Positions 33,235 through 41,701 of a DNA stretch of 64,000 nt are shown piece after piece. This DNA is from Rhodocista pekingensis. GTDB lineage: Bacteria; Pseudomonadota; Alphaproteobacteria; Azospirillales; Azospirillaceae. The stretch spans positions 434,001-498,000 of the forward strand of contig NZ_JBHTCM010000010.1 of NCBI RefSeq assembly GCF_042665545.1. The letters run 5' to 3'. Below the pieces are notes generated by a model, which did not search any database, was not told the DNA's origin, and worked only from the letters and a program-made list of their open reading frames with translations. Numbering within the stretch: the first letter of the stretch is position 1; each line of letters begins with the position of its first letter. Position numbers and translations under genes: made by a program.

Positions 33235-34641
33235 GTGAGGCATTTCCAGGCGCCGAGTCAATCGCTGGGGAACCTGAACGCCGAGGCGGTCGCCGCCTTG
33301 ATCGCGTCGGCCGGGGACATCGCGCTCGTCGTGGACAACCGGGGCCTGATCCTGGACATGGCGTTCGGCAATGATGCCCTGGCCCGCGAATGGGACGATG
33401 TCTGGCTGGGCCGCCAGTGGCAGGACACCGTCACCTCCGACAGCCGGGCCAAGGTCGATGCGCTGCTGCGCGAGGCCGAGTCGGGCGCCCCGTCGCGCTG
33501 GCGTCACGTCAACCACGCCTCCTCCCGCGGGTTGGACGTCCCCATCCAGTACACCGCCGTGAAGGTGATGGACGACGGCAAGGTCGTCGCCATCGGCCGC
33601 GACCTGCGCGCCACCGCCGCGCTGCAACAGCGGCTGGTGGAGGCGCAGCAGTCCATGGAGCGGGACTATTCCCGCCTGCGCCAGATGGAGATGCGCTACC
33701 GGCTGCTGTTCCAGACGACGCCGGAGGCGATCCTCATCGTCGATGCCACCAGCTTCAAGGTAACGGAGGCCAATCCCGCGGCCGCCACCCTGCTGGGGCA
33801 GGAGCTGAACCGCATCGTCGGCCGCCCCCTGCCGGAAGCGTTCCCGGCCGCGGCCGAGCAGTCGATCCAGTCCTTCCTGGCCGGCATCCGCGCCACCGGC
33901 CGCACGGAGTCGACCCAGGTGGCGGCCCCGGCCGGGATGGCCGGCTTCTCCGTCACTGCCTCGCTGTTCCGGCAGGAGGGGGTGTCGCTGTTCCTGGTGC
34001 GGATCGGCGCCGCCGCGACGGAGGCGCCGGCCGCCCCGGCCGTGCGGCCCCGTTTCGTGCAGGTGGTGGAAAGCCTGCCCGACGGCATCGCCATCACCGA
34101 TCCGGAAGGCCGCATCCTGGAGACGAACGCCGCCTTCCTGGACCTCGCCCAGCTCGTCACCGAGGAGCAGGCCCGCGGCGAATCGCTGGAGCGCTGGCTG
34201 GGCCGGCCGGGCGTCGATCTCAGCGTGCTGATCGCCAACCTGCGCCAGCACGGGGCCGTCCGACTCTACGCCACGACCCTGCGCGGCGAATACGGCGACA
34301 CGGCCGAGATCGAGGTTTCCGCCGTCTCCATCGGCAACGGCGACCGCCCCTGTTTCGGCTTCGCCATCCGCAATGTCGGCCGACGTCTGGCCGCCGATTC
34401 CCGCAAGCGGGAACTGCCCCGCTCCGTCGAGCAGCTCACCGAGCTGGTCGGCCGAGTCCCCCTGAAGGACCTGGTGCGGGAGACGACCGACGTGGTCGAG
34501 CGTCTGTGCATCGAAGCGGCATTGGAACTGACCGGCGACAACCGCGCCTCGGCCGCGGAGATCCTGGGGCTCAGCCGGCAGAGCCTGTACGTCAAGCTGC
34601 GCCGCTACGGCCTGGGCGACATCGACCCCGAATCGGCCTGA
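33235..34641 (+). CDS. ppsR: Transcriptional regulator PpsR/CrtJ
   Basis: A 468-residue PAS-domain regulator of photosynthesis genes. It has an N-terminal PAS-like domain (about 15-130), a glutamine-rich coiled linker, two PAS domains (about 150-260 and 270-385) and a Fis-type helix-turn-helix at about 425-465 (ASAAEILGLSRQSLYVKLRRYGL). The only cysteines are C373 and C425. C425 corresponds to the HTH cysteine of Rhodobacter CrtJ, but no cysteine is present near residue 250, where the second redox cysteine would be. Translation appears to start at a GTG (33235). Its neighbours aerR and bchF fit the usual arrangement. Confidence 0.93.
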   Translation: MRHFQAPSQSLGNLNAEAVAALIASAGDIALVVDNRGLILDMAFGNDALAREWDDVWLGRQWQDTVTSDSRAKVDALLREAESGAPSRWRHVNHASSRGLDVPIQYTAVKVMDDGKVVAIGRDLRATAALQQRLVEAQQSMERDYSRLRQMEMRYRLLFQTTPEAILIVDATSFKVTEANPAAATLLGQELNRIVGRPLPEAFPAAAEQSIQSFLAGIRATGRTESTQVAAPAGMAGFSVTASLFRQEGVSLFLVRIGAAATEAPAAPAVRPRFVQVVESLPDGIAITDPEGRILETNAAFLDLAQLVTEEQARGESLERWLGRPGVDLSVLIANLRQHGAVRLYATTLRGEYGDTAEIEVSAVSIGNGDRPCFGFAIRNVGRRLAADSRKRELPRSVEQLTELVGRVPLKDLVRETTDVVERLCIEAALELTGDNRASAAEILGLSRQSLYVKLRRYGLGDIDPESA

Positions 34642-34768
34642 GCCGGTTACCCCTCCCGTTCCGGGAGCGTTCGCTCCTGCCGGCTGTTGCACCGGGCCCC
34701 GACCCGCACGTCCTTCCCCGCGCGTCCACCCCGGACGCCCGACCGGACGGCAAGCCAGCAGGTGAGCG

Positions 34769-37700
34769 ATGCCCGCCCGGACCGCTCCGGATTCCCCCGA
34801 TGCCGCCCGCCCGACCGGCGGCGCCCCCTTCCCCACCGAAGACCCGTCGCTGCTACGGCTGGCCGAGGCCATGCTGCCCGGCTTCCTGCTGCGGCAGCGC
34901 TGGTATCCGGCGAAGGATGCCGGCCAGCCGCGGGTGACGCTGCTGGCCCAGGTGCCGTTGCCCGGCCTGGAGCATCCGGCCGCCCTCGCCGTCTGGTCCG
35001 TCGAGCCGCCGGAGCGCCGGCCCCTGCGCTGCCTGGTGCCGCTGGCGATCCTGCCCGCGGACGGCGTGCCCGACGCGGCGGTGATCGCGCCCCTGCATCC
35101 GGCCGACGGCGGTCAGGTGCTGGCGGACGCGCTGCTGGCCGACGACACCGTGATCGCCTTCCTGGCGGGCCTGCTGCTGGACCCTGGCGCCGTGCCGCCG
35201 CCGGGCCTGAGCGCGGGCCGGACCGGGGCGGCGGCCGGCGGTCCCACGGCGCGGCCGGCGATCCGGCGCGGCTCGGTGGAGCAGTCCAACAGTTCCTTCC
35301 GGGTCGGGGAGCAGGGCATCCTGAAGCTGTTCCGCACCCTGGAACCCGGCACGCATCCCGAGCTTGAGATCGGCCGCTTCCTGACCGACCGGGCGCGCTT
35401 TCCGGCCATCCCGGCGCTGGCCGGGTGGCTGGAACTGGCCGTCGGTATCAGCGGGGCCGGTGCCAGCGGGGCCGGTGCGGGCGGGGAGCAGGCGACCCTC
35501 GGCGTGCTCCAGGCCTTCGTGCCCAACGAGGGCGACGGCTGGGGCTGGGTGCTGGCCCGGCTGGCCGACGGGCGGGAGCGGGAGACGCTGCCCTGGATCG
35601 CCGCCCTGGGCCGGCGGGTCGCGGGGCTGCACCGCGCCCTGGCCCTGGACACGGACGACGACGCCTTCCGCCCCGAACCCGTGGACGGCGAGGACCTGGA
35701 CGGCTGGGTCGAATCCGCCAAGGCGATGGCGCGGCGGGCCCTGGACTCGCTGGACGGGGCGGTCGCCGTCCTGCCCGCCGCCGTCCGGCCGGTGGCGGAG
35801 GCGCTGCTGGCCCGCCGCGCCGAGCTGCCGGTGCTGTTGCAGGCGCTGCTGCCGGTCACCGCCGTCGCCCGGACACGCCACCATGGCGACCTGCATCTGG
35901 GGCAGGTGCTGGTGACGCCGGACGCGACGGACGCCGTGATCGTGGATTTCGAGGGCGAGCCGCTGCGGCCGCTGGCGGAGCGTCGGGCCCGCCACAGCCC
36001 GCTGCGCGACGTGGCGGGGATGCTGCGCTCCTTCTCCTACGCGGCGGCCTCCGCCGGGCGGCAGGGCGACCGGGCGCGGCAGGACGCCCTGACCCGCTGG
36101 GCCGGCGAGGCCACGGGAACCTTCCTGGATGCCTATCTGACGGCGGCCGAGGGCTGCCCGGGCTGCGCCGCCACGCCGGAGGAGACGGTCCGGCTGGTCC
36201 GCTTCTTCATGCTGGAGAAGGCGCTGTACGAGGTCGCCTACGAGTTGGCGAACCGGCCCGACTGGGTGGAAATCCCGCTGGCCGGCGTGCTCGCCATCCT
36301 GGATGACGGGGAAGCCGGCGTGCCCTCCCCCCGGACCGGAGCCGTCCGGCGGCACCGGATGCCGTTCGGGGCGGAGCTGCGCGAGGGGGGCGGGGTGCGC
36401 TTCCGCCTCTGGGCGCCGGCGCACGCGACGCTGCGCCTGGAGCTGGACGGCGCGGCGCTGTACATGACCCCGGCGGAGGGCGGCTGGCACGAGCTGGTGA
36501 GCGACCGCGCCGGTGCCGGCAGCCGCTACCGCTTCCTGCTGCCCGACGGCACGGCCGTGCCCGACCCGGCCTCCCGCCACCAGCCCGAGGACGTCCACGG
36601 CCCCAGCGAGGTGGTCGATCCGGCCGCCTACCGCTGGCAGGCCGCGGACTGGCGCGGCCGCCCGTGGGAGGAGGCCGTGCTCTACGAGCTGCACATCGGC
36701 GCCTTCACGCCGGAGGGGACCTTCCGCGCCGCCATCGGAAAGCTGGACCATCTGGTCGCGCTGGGCGTGACGGCGGTGCAGATCATGCCGGTGGCCGACT
36801 TTCCCGGCGGCCGCAACTGGGGCTACGACGGCGTGCTGCCCTTCGCCCCGGACGGCAGCTACGGCCGGCCGGAGGACCTGAAGGCCCTGGTGGACGCCGC
36901 CCATGCCCGCGGCCTTATGGTCATGCTGGACGTCGTCTACAATCATTTCGGGCCGGAGGGGAACTACCTGTCCCTCTACGCTCCCGGCTTCTTCACGGAG
37001 AAGCACCACACCCCCTGGGGGGCGGCCGTGAACTATGACGATACGGGCAGCCGCACCGTGCGCGACTTCGTCATCCACAACGCCCTCTACTGGATCGAGG
37101 AGTTCGACCTGGACGGGCTGCGGCTGGACGCGGTCCACGCCATCATCGACGAGACCGAACCCCACCTGCTGACGGAGCTGGCGCGGGAGGTGCGCCACCG
37201 CTTCCCGGACCGGCACGTCCACCTGGTCCTGGAGAACGAGGAGAACGAGGCGGCCCGGCTGGAACGCGCCCGCGACGGGGCCACGGCCCTGTTCACCGCG
37301 CAGTGGAACGACGACGTCCACCACGGGCTGCACGTCGCCGCCACGGGGGAGAGCGCCGGCTACTACGGGGAGTATGCCGGCGATCTGGACAAGCTGGGCC
37401 GCGCCCTGGCCGAAGGCTTCGCCTTCCAGGGAGAGATGATGGCCTACCGCGGCGCCCCCCGCGGCGAGCCGAGCGGCCACCTGCCGCCCACCGCCTTCGT
37501 CGCCTTCCTCCAGAACCACGACCAGATCGGCAACCGCGCCTTCGGCGACCGCATCACCGCGACCGCCCCGGCGGAGGCGGTGAGGGCCGTCGCCGGCCTC
37601 TACCTGCTGGCGCCGCAGGTCCCCATGCTGTTCATGGGCGAGGAATGGGCCTCCGCCCGCCCCTTCCCCTTCTTCTGCGACTTCGGCCCCGAGCTGGCGA

Positions 37701-40375
37701 CCGCCGTGCGCGAGGGCCGGCGCAAGGAGTTCGCCCGCTTCCCCGAATTCCGCGACGAGGCCGCCCGCGCCCGCATCCCCGACCCCACGGCGGAGGCGAC
37801 CTTCCGGTCGGCCAAGCTGGACTGGGAGGCGCTGGAGCGGGAACCGCACGCCGGCCGGCTGGACTGGTACCGGCGGATGCTGGCCCTGCGCCGGACGGAG
37901 ATCATACCCCGCCTGCCCGGCATCGGCGCCGAGGCCGGACGCTACGAGCGGATCGGGGAGAGCGGGCTGGTGGTGCGCTGGCGCCTGGGCGGGGGGGAGA
38001 CCCTGGCCGTCGCCGCCAACCTGTCCGCCGGGCCGGAGGACGGCTTCCCCGCCGCCGCGGGCCGGACCCTGCACCGGGAGGGCGGGGCCGGGGACGACGC
38101 GACCGGCGGCGGCCGCTACGGCCCCTGGGCCGTGCGCTGGTGGATCGAAGGGGAGCCGGACAGCGGCGGCAGGGAGCGGACGGCGACCGGGGCTGAGACG
38201 GGGACGGAGACCGGGGCCGAGAGCGGAGAGCCAGGCGGCACGGCGCTGGCACGGCTGGCCACGCGCTGCGGCATCGAGCCCGGCTTCGACAACGCCCATG
38301 GCGAGCGGGTGGAGACATCGCCCGCGACCCGCCGTCGCCTGCTGGCCGCCATGGGCATCGACGCCGCGGACGAGGCGGCGGCGGAACGGGCGCTGGACGC
38401 CCTGGACCGGGAGGAGTGGCAGCGCCCCCTGCCCCCCGTCACCGTCTGCCGGCGCGACGCCGGGCCGCCGTCGGTTCTGCTGACCCTGCCGGCCGGAACG
38501 GGCACCGTCGCCTGGCGGGTGGCGCTGGAGACGGGCGGCGAGCGGGGCGGCGAGGCCGATGCCGCCACCCTGGACCTGGAGGCGGCACGGGAGCTGGACG
38601 GCCGACGGCTGGAACGGCGCCGGCTGCCCCTGCCCGCCGATCTTCCGGACGGCTACCACCGGCTGCATGTCGCCGGGGCGGAGATGCCCCTGGTGCTGAG
38701 CCCCGGCCGCTGCTGGCTGCCGCCGGATATGGCGGACGGCCGGCGGCTCTGGGGTCTGGCGGCGCAGCTCTACACGCTGCGGTCCGACACGGACTGGGGC
38801 ATCGGCGACTTCGGCGACCTGCGCACCCTGGTGGATCTGGCCGCGGCCCGCGGCGCCGCCGCGGTCGGGCTGAACCCGCTGCATGCCGCCTTCCCCGACG
38901 ACCCGGAGCATGCCAGCCCCTATTCCCCGGCCAGCCGGCTGCTGCTGAACGTGCTGAACATCGACGTCACGGCGGTGCCGGAGTTCACCGCCTGCCCCGA
39001 GGCCGTGGCGCTGGTCGCGTCGGCGGAGATGACGCGGCGGCTGGAGGAGAGCCGGCGGTCGCCGCTGGTGGACTACACGGCCGTGGCGGACCTGAAGATG
39101 CAGGTGCTGGCCCTGCTGTTCGAGACCTGCCGCGACGCCGCGGACCGCGGCCGGGCCGATGCCTTCGCCACCTACCGGCGGGAGGCCGGGCCAGCGCTGG
39201 AGGCGGGCTGCCTGTTCCTGGTGCTGCGCGGGCATTTCGCCGAGCGCGGCCAGCCCGACTGGCACGGCTGGCCGGAGGAGTACCGCAGCCCGGCCTCCCC
39301 TGCCGTGCTGCGCTTCGCGGCGGAGCACCGGCACGGGCTGGACTTCATGGCCTGGCTGCAATGGGTGGCGGACGACCAGCTTGCTGCCGCGGCGTCGCGG
39401 GCGCGGGAGGCCGGCATGGCGATCGGGCTCTACCGCGATCTGGCGGTGGGAGCGGACCGCTCCGGGGCCGAGACCTGGATCAACCCGCAGGCCGTCGTCT
39501 CCGCCGCCCATGTCGGCGCCCCGCCGGACATCTTCAATCCGGCCGGGCAGGACTGGGGCCTGCCGCCCCTCGATCCGCACGCCCTGCGGCAGGAGGGCTA
39601 TCGCAGCTTCATCGACCTGCTGCGGGCGAACATGCGCCATGCCGGCGGCCTGCGCATCGACCATGCCATGGCATTGCAGCACCTCTACTGGATTCCCGAG
39701 GGCGGTTCCCCGGCCGACGGGGCCTATGTCGCCTACCCGCTGGAGGACATGCTGGGCATCCTGGCGCTGGAGAGCGCCCGCCACCGCTGTCTGGTGGTGG
39801 GGGAAGACCTGGGCACGGTGCCGGAGGGCTTCCGCGAGCGGATGGCGGCGGCGGCCGTGCTGTCCTACCGGGTGCTGTTCTTCGAGCAGGAGTCCGGGAC
39901 CGGCGCCTATGCCGCGCCGGCCGACTATCCGCCGCTGGCGCTGGCGGTGATCGGCAGCCACGACCTGCCGACCCTGCGCGGCTGGTGGGAGGGCAGCGAC
40001 ATCGTCCTGAAGGAGCGGCTGGGCCTCTTTCCCGGCGCGGGCGAGGCGGAGAAGCAGCGGACCCGCCGCGAGCGCGACCGGGGCTGCCTGCTGGAGGCGC
40101 TGAAGCGGGAGGGGCTGGTGCCGGCGGCGGTCACCGTCGGGACCCTGCCGATGGAGACCCTGCACGCCGCCGCGCACGCCTTCCTGGCCCGCAGCCGCGC
40201 CGCCCTGGCCATGGTGCAGCTCGACGACCTGACGGGGGAGACGGAGCCGGTGAACGTGCCGGGCACCGCGGCCGAACACCCGAACTGGCGGCGCAAGCTG
40301 TCCCTGGGCCTGGAGGCGCTGTCGCAGGACGCCCGGTTCCAGGCGGTGGCGGAGATCATGGCGGCCGGACGCTGA
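34769..40375 (+). CDS. Trifunctional fusion: maltokinase-like - TreZ trehalohydrolase - MalQ 4-alpha-glucanotransferase
   Basis: A single 1868-residue frame with three enzyme modules. Residues about 25-510 form a maltokinase-like protein: N-terminal cap starting LLRQRWYPAKD, nucleotide loop QSNSSF near 172, catalytic HHGDLHLGQVL near 371 and Mg-binding DFEGEP near 394. Residues about 531-1131 form a GH13 malto-oligosyltrehalose trehalohydrolase (GVRFRLWAPAHATL, NWGYDGVLPFAPDGSYG) with catalytic D787, E822 and D918. After an acidic Gly/Thr/Glu linker (about 1131-1157), residues 1158-1868 form a GH77 MalQ with D1631 (GLRIDHAM), E1679 (VVGEDLGTVP) and D1732 (GSHDLPT). All catalytic residues are intact and there is no internal stop. 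TreZ releases trehalose from maltooligosyl-trehalose, MalQ rearranges glucans and maltokinase would make maltose 1-phosphate. TreY and GlgE are not in the window. Confidence 0.9.
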   Translation: MPARTAPDSPDAARPTGGAPFPTEDPSLLRLAEAMLPGFLLRQRWYPAKDAGQPRVTLLAQVPLPGLEHPAALAVWSVEPPERRPLRCLVPLAILPADGVPDAAVIAPLHPADGGQVLADALLADDTVIAFLAGLLLDPGAVPPPGLSAGRTGAAAGGPTARPAIRRGSVEQSNSSFRVGEQGILKLFRTLEPGTHPELEIGRFLTDRARFPAIPALAGWLELAVGISGAGASGAGAGGEQATLGVLQAFVPNEGDGWGWVLARLADGRERETLPWIAALGRRVAGLHRALALDTDDDAFRPEPVDGEDLDGWVESAKAMARRALDSLDGAVAVLPAAVRPVAEALLARRAELPVLLQALLPVTAVARTRHHGDLHLGQVLVTPDATDAVIVDFEGEPLRPLAERRARHSPLRDVAGMLRSFSYAAASAGRQGDRARQDALTRWAGEATGTFLDAYLTAAEGCPGCAATPEETVRLVRFFMLEKALYEVAYELANRPDWVEIPLAGVLAILDDGEAGVPSPRTGAVRRHRMPFGAELREGGGVRFRLWAPAHATLRLELDGAALYMTPAEGGWHELVSDRAGAGSRYRFLLPDGTAVPDPASRHQPEDVHGPSEVVDPAAYRWQAADWRGRPWEEAVLYELHIGAFTPEGTFRAAIGKLDHLVALGVTAVQIMPVADFPGGRNWGYDGVLPFAPDGSYGRPEDLKALVDAAHARGLMVMLDVVYNHFGPEGNYLSLYAPGFFTEKHHTPWGAAVNYDDTGSRTVRDFVIHNALYWIEEFDLDGLRLDAVHAIIDETEPHLLTELAREVRHRFPDRHVHLVLENEENEAARLERARDGATALFTAQWNDDVHHGLHVAATGESAGYYGEYAGDLDKLGRALAEGFAFQGEMMAYRGAPRGEPSGHLPPTAFVAFLQNHDQIGNRAFGDRITATAPAEAVRAVAGLYLLAPQVPMLFMGEEWASARPFPFFCDFGPELATAVREGRRKEFARFPEFRDEAARARIPDPTAEATFRSAKLDWEALEREPHAGRLDWYRRMLALRRTEIIPRLPGIGAEAGRYERIGESGLVVRWRLGGGETLAVAANLSAGPEDGFPAAAGRTLHREGGAGDDATGGGRYGPWAVRWWIEGEPDSGGRERTATGAETGTETGAESGEPGGTALARLATRCGIEPGFDNAHGERVETSPATRRRLLAAMGIDAADEAAAERALDALDREEWQRPLPPVTVCRRDAGPPSVLLTLPAGTGTVAWRVALETGGERGGEADAATLDLEAARELDGRRLERRRLPLPADLPDGYHRLHVAGAEMPLVLSPGRCWLPPDMADGRRLWGLAAQLYTLRSDTDWGIGDFGDLRTLVDLAAARGAAAVGLNPLHAAFPDDPEHASPYSPASRLLLNVLNIDVTAVPEFTACPEAVALVASAEMTRRLEESRRSPLVDYTAVADLKMQVLALLFETCRDAADRGRADAFATYRREAGPALEAGCLFLVLRGHFAERGQPDWHGWPEEYRSPASPAVLRFAAEHRHGLDFMAWLQWVADDQLAAAASRAREAGMAIGLYRDLAVGADRSGAETWINPQAVVSAAHVGAPPDIFNPAGQDWGLPPLDPHALRQEGYRSFIDLLRANMRHAGGLRIDHAMALQHLYWIPEGGSPADGAYVAYPLEDMLGILALESARHRCLVVGEDLGTVPEGFRERMAAAAVLSYRVLFFEQESGTGAYAAPADYPPLALAVIGSHDLPTLRGWWEGSDIVLKERLGLFPGAGEAEKQRTRRERDRGCLLEALKREGLVPAAVTVGTLPMETLHAAAHAFLARSRAALAMVQLDDLTGETEPVNVPGTAAEHPNWRRKLSLGLEALSQDARFQAVAEIMAAGR

Positions 40376-40443
40376 CCGGCACGACCTGCCGGCGCCCCCG
40401 GGGATTCAGCCCCCGGAGACGCCGGCGCCTGCCCCGGATGCCC

Positions 40444-40887
40444 TCAGACCTGAACGAACGTCCGGAAGCCGCCATGGATCATGCGTTTGCCGTCGAACGG
40501 CATGTCGTCCACGCTGCCCTTCAGGCGCGGGTCCTGCATCACCTTGGCGTTGATGGCATCCCGCTGCTCCCGGGAGGCATAGACGATCCAGGAGAAGACG
40601 ACGACCTCGTCCTCCGTCGCCTGGACGGCGCGGGGGAAGGAGGTCAGGGTGCCGTAGGGCACGTCGTCGCCGATGCATTCGGCATAGGCGAGGGCGCCGT
40701 GCTCCTTCCAGACCTCCGCCGCCGTGCGGGCCAATGCCGTGTAGGCGTCCAGCTTCGCCCTGGGCACCGCCAGCACGAAGCCGTCCACATAGGTGCCGTC
40801 CGTGGGGGTGCCGTCCGTGGGGGTGCCGTCCGTGGGGGTGCCGTCCGTGGGGGTGCCGTCCGTGGGGGTCCCGTCCATCCCAGCCAT
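40444..40887 (-). CDS. DUF1428 family protein with N-terminal PTDGT repeats
   Basis: A 147-residue protein. The C-terminal 110 residues (YVDGFVLAVPRAKLDAYTALA, GDDVPYGTLTSFPRAVQATEDEVVVFSWIVY, FDGKRMIHGGF) match the DUF1428 dimeric ferredoxin-like family of unknown function. The ATG at 40887 follows AGGGAGGGT; an ATG at 40908 is possible but has no Shine-Dalgarno. The first 35 residues are a perfect five-fold PTDGT repeat encoded by a 15-bp tandem repeat, absent from normal family members and probably a disordered tail. It is convergent with the fusion gene. Confidence 0.8.
   Translation of the reverse strand: MAGMDGTPTDGTPTDGTPTDGTPTDGTPTDGTYVDGFVLAVPRAKLDAYTALARTAAEVWKEHGALAYAECIGDDVPYGTLTSFPRAVQATEDEVVVFSWIVYASREQRDAINAKVMQDPRLKGSVDDMPFDGKRMIHGGFRTFVQV
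40796..40870. repeat. Five tandem 15-bp repeats in the DUF1428 gene
   Basis: The unit CCGTCCGTGGGGGTG is repeated five times without change except for the last base of the fifth copy. Unit length is a multiple of three, so copy-number change would keep the frame and alter only the PTDGT tail. Confidence 0.95.
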
Positions 40888-41097
40888 CTGTACCCTCCCT
40901 GTTCGCATGACACCGCGCCGGCACCCCGGCCGGGAGCCGGCCGGCGTTCCGTCCTCCCCTTATTCCCCCCCCATGCGCCCAGCGGCCCACGGCGGGCGCA
41001 GGGCCGAGGCCATCCTGCGTTGACAAAACGCAACGTGCTCCGGCCGGCGATCGGGTAGGGTGCCGGAGCCCCTGGAGGGCAAGCGGAGAAACCACCG

Positions 41098-41601
41098 ATG
41101 ACCTGCCGCCGCGACATGGAGCCCTGTGGCTGCTCCACACCGGAAGGGCATGGGCGCTGCCTGACCGACGCCGCCCGGACGGCGCTGCTGGCGGCGCTGG
41201 ACATGGAGTACCGGGCCGCCGCCGTCTACGAGGCCGTGCTGCGCCGGTTCGGACCGATGCCGCCCTTCACCCATGTGCTGCGCTCCGAACAGCGCCACGC
41301 CGCCGTCCTGGGCGCCCTGCTGGAGGGGCACGGGGTGGCCGCCCCGCCCTCGCCCTACGACCCGGCCGACATGGCGCTGCCCGCCAGCCTGTGGGAAGCG
41401 TGCGAGGCCGCCGCCGCCGGCAAGGAGGCCAGCGCCGCGCGCTACGACCGCGACCTGCTGCCCGCCGCCGAGGGGCACGAGGACGTGCGGACCGTCTTCC
41501 TGCGCCTGCGCGATGCCGCCCTGCACTGTCAGCTTCCGGCCTTCCGCCACTGGATCGACCTGCACGGGCGCGGGGAGCCGGCCACCGGCGACGCCGCCTG
41601 A
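41098..41601 (+). CDS. Ferritin-like domain protein (DUF2202-like)
   Basis: A 167-residue helical protein. MEYRAAAVYEAVLRRFG, LRSEQRHAAVLGALLEGHG and AALHCQLPAFRHWI give the four-helix pattern with Glu and ExxH-type metal ligands of ferritin-like DUF2202 proteins, although the second half is less clear. The N-terminus (CRRDMEPCGCSTPEGHGRC) is Cys-rich. It could bind iron or copper; the substrate is unknown. A TTGACA at 41022 may be part of its promoter. Confidence 0.65.
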   Translation: MTCRRDMEPCGCSTPEGHGRCLTDAARTALLAALDMEYRAAAVYEAVLRRFGPMPPFTHVLRSEQRHAAVLGALLEGHGVAAPPSPYDPADMALPASLWEACEAAAAGKEASAARYDRDLLPAAEGHEDVRTVFLRLRDAALHCQLPAFRHWIDLHGRGEPATGDAA

Positions 41602-41701
41602 GCGCAACGCAGTCTCCCGTCCCGCCCCATTGATTTCCCGCCACCGCCGCCGCAGATAGCGACCGACCGCATCGTGCGGCAGGGGGGCGAAGAGAGGGAC
41701 C

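Noticed and set aside
36300..36380. Possible frameshift or missed gene boundary between the maltokinase-like and TreZ modules
   Set aside because: The frame stays open, there is no Shine-Dalgarno before the internal Met at 531, and the linker reads naturally, so I treat it as a genuine fusion.
34853..40279. An 1808-codon open frame antisense to the maltokinase-TreZ-MalQ gene
   Set aside because: Very high GC makes stops rare in the opposite frame. The translation is Gln/Arg/Gly/His-rich with no motif, while the plus strand shows three complete enzymes.
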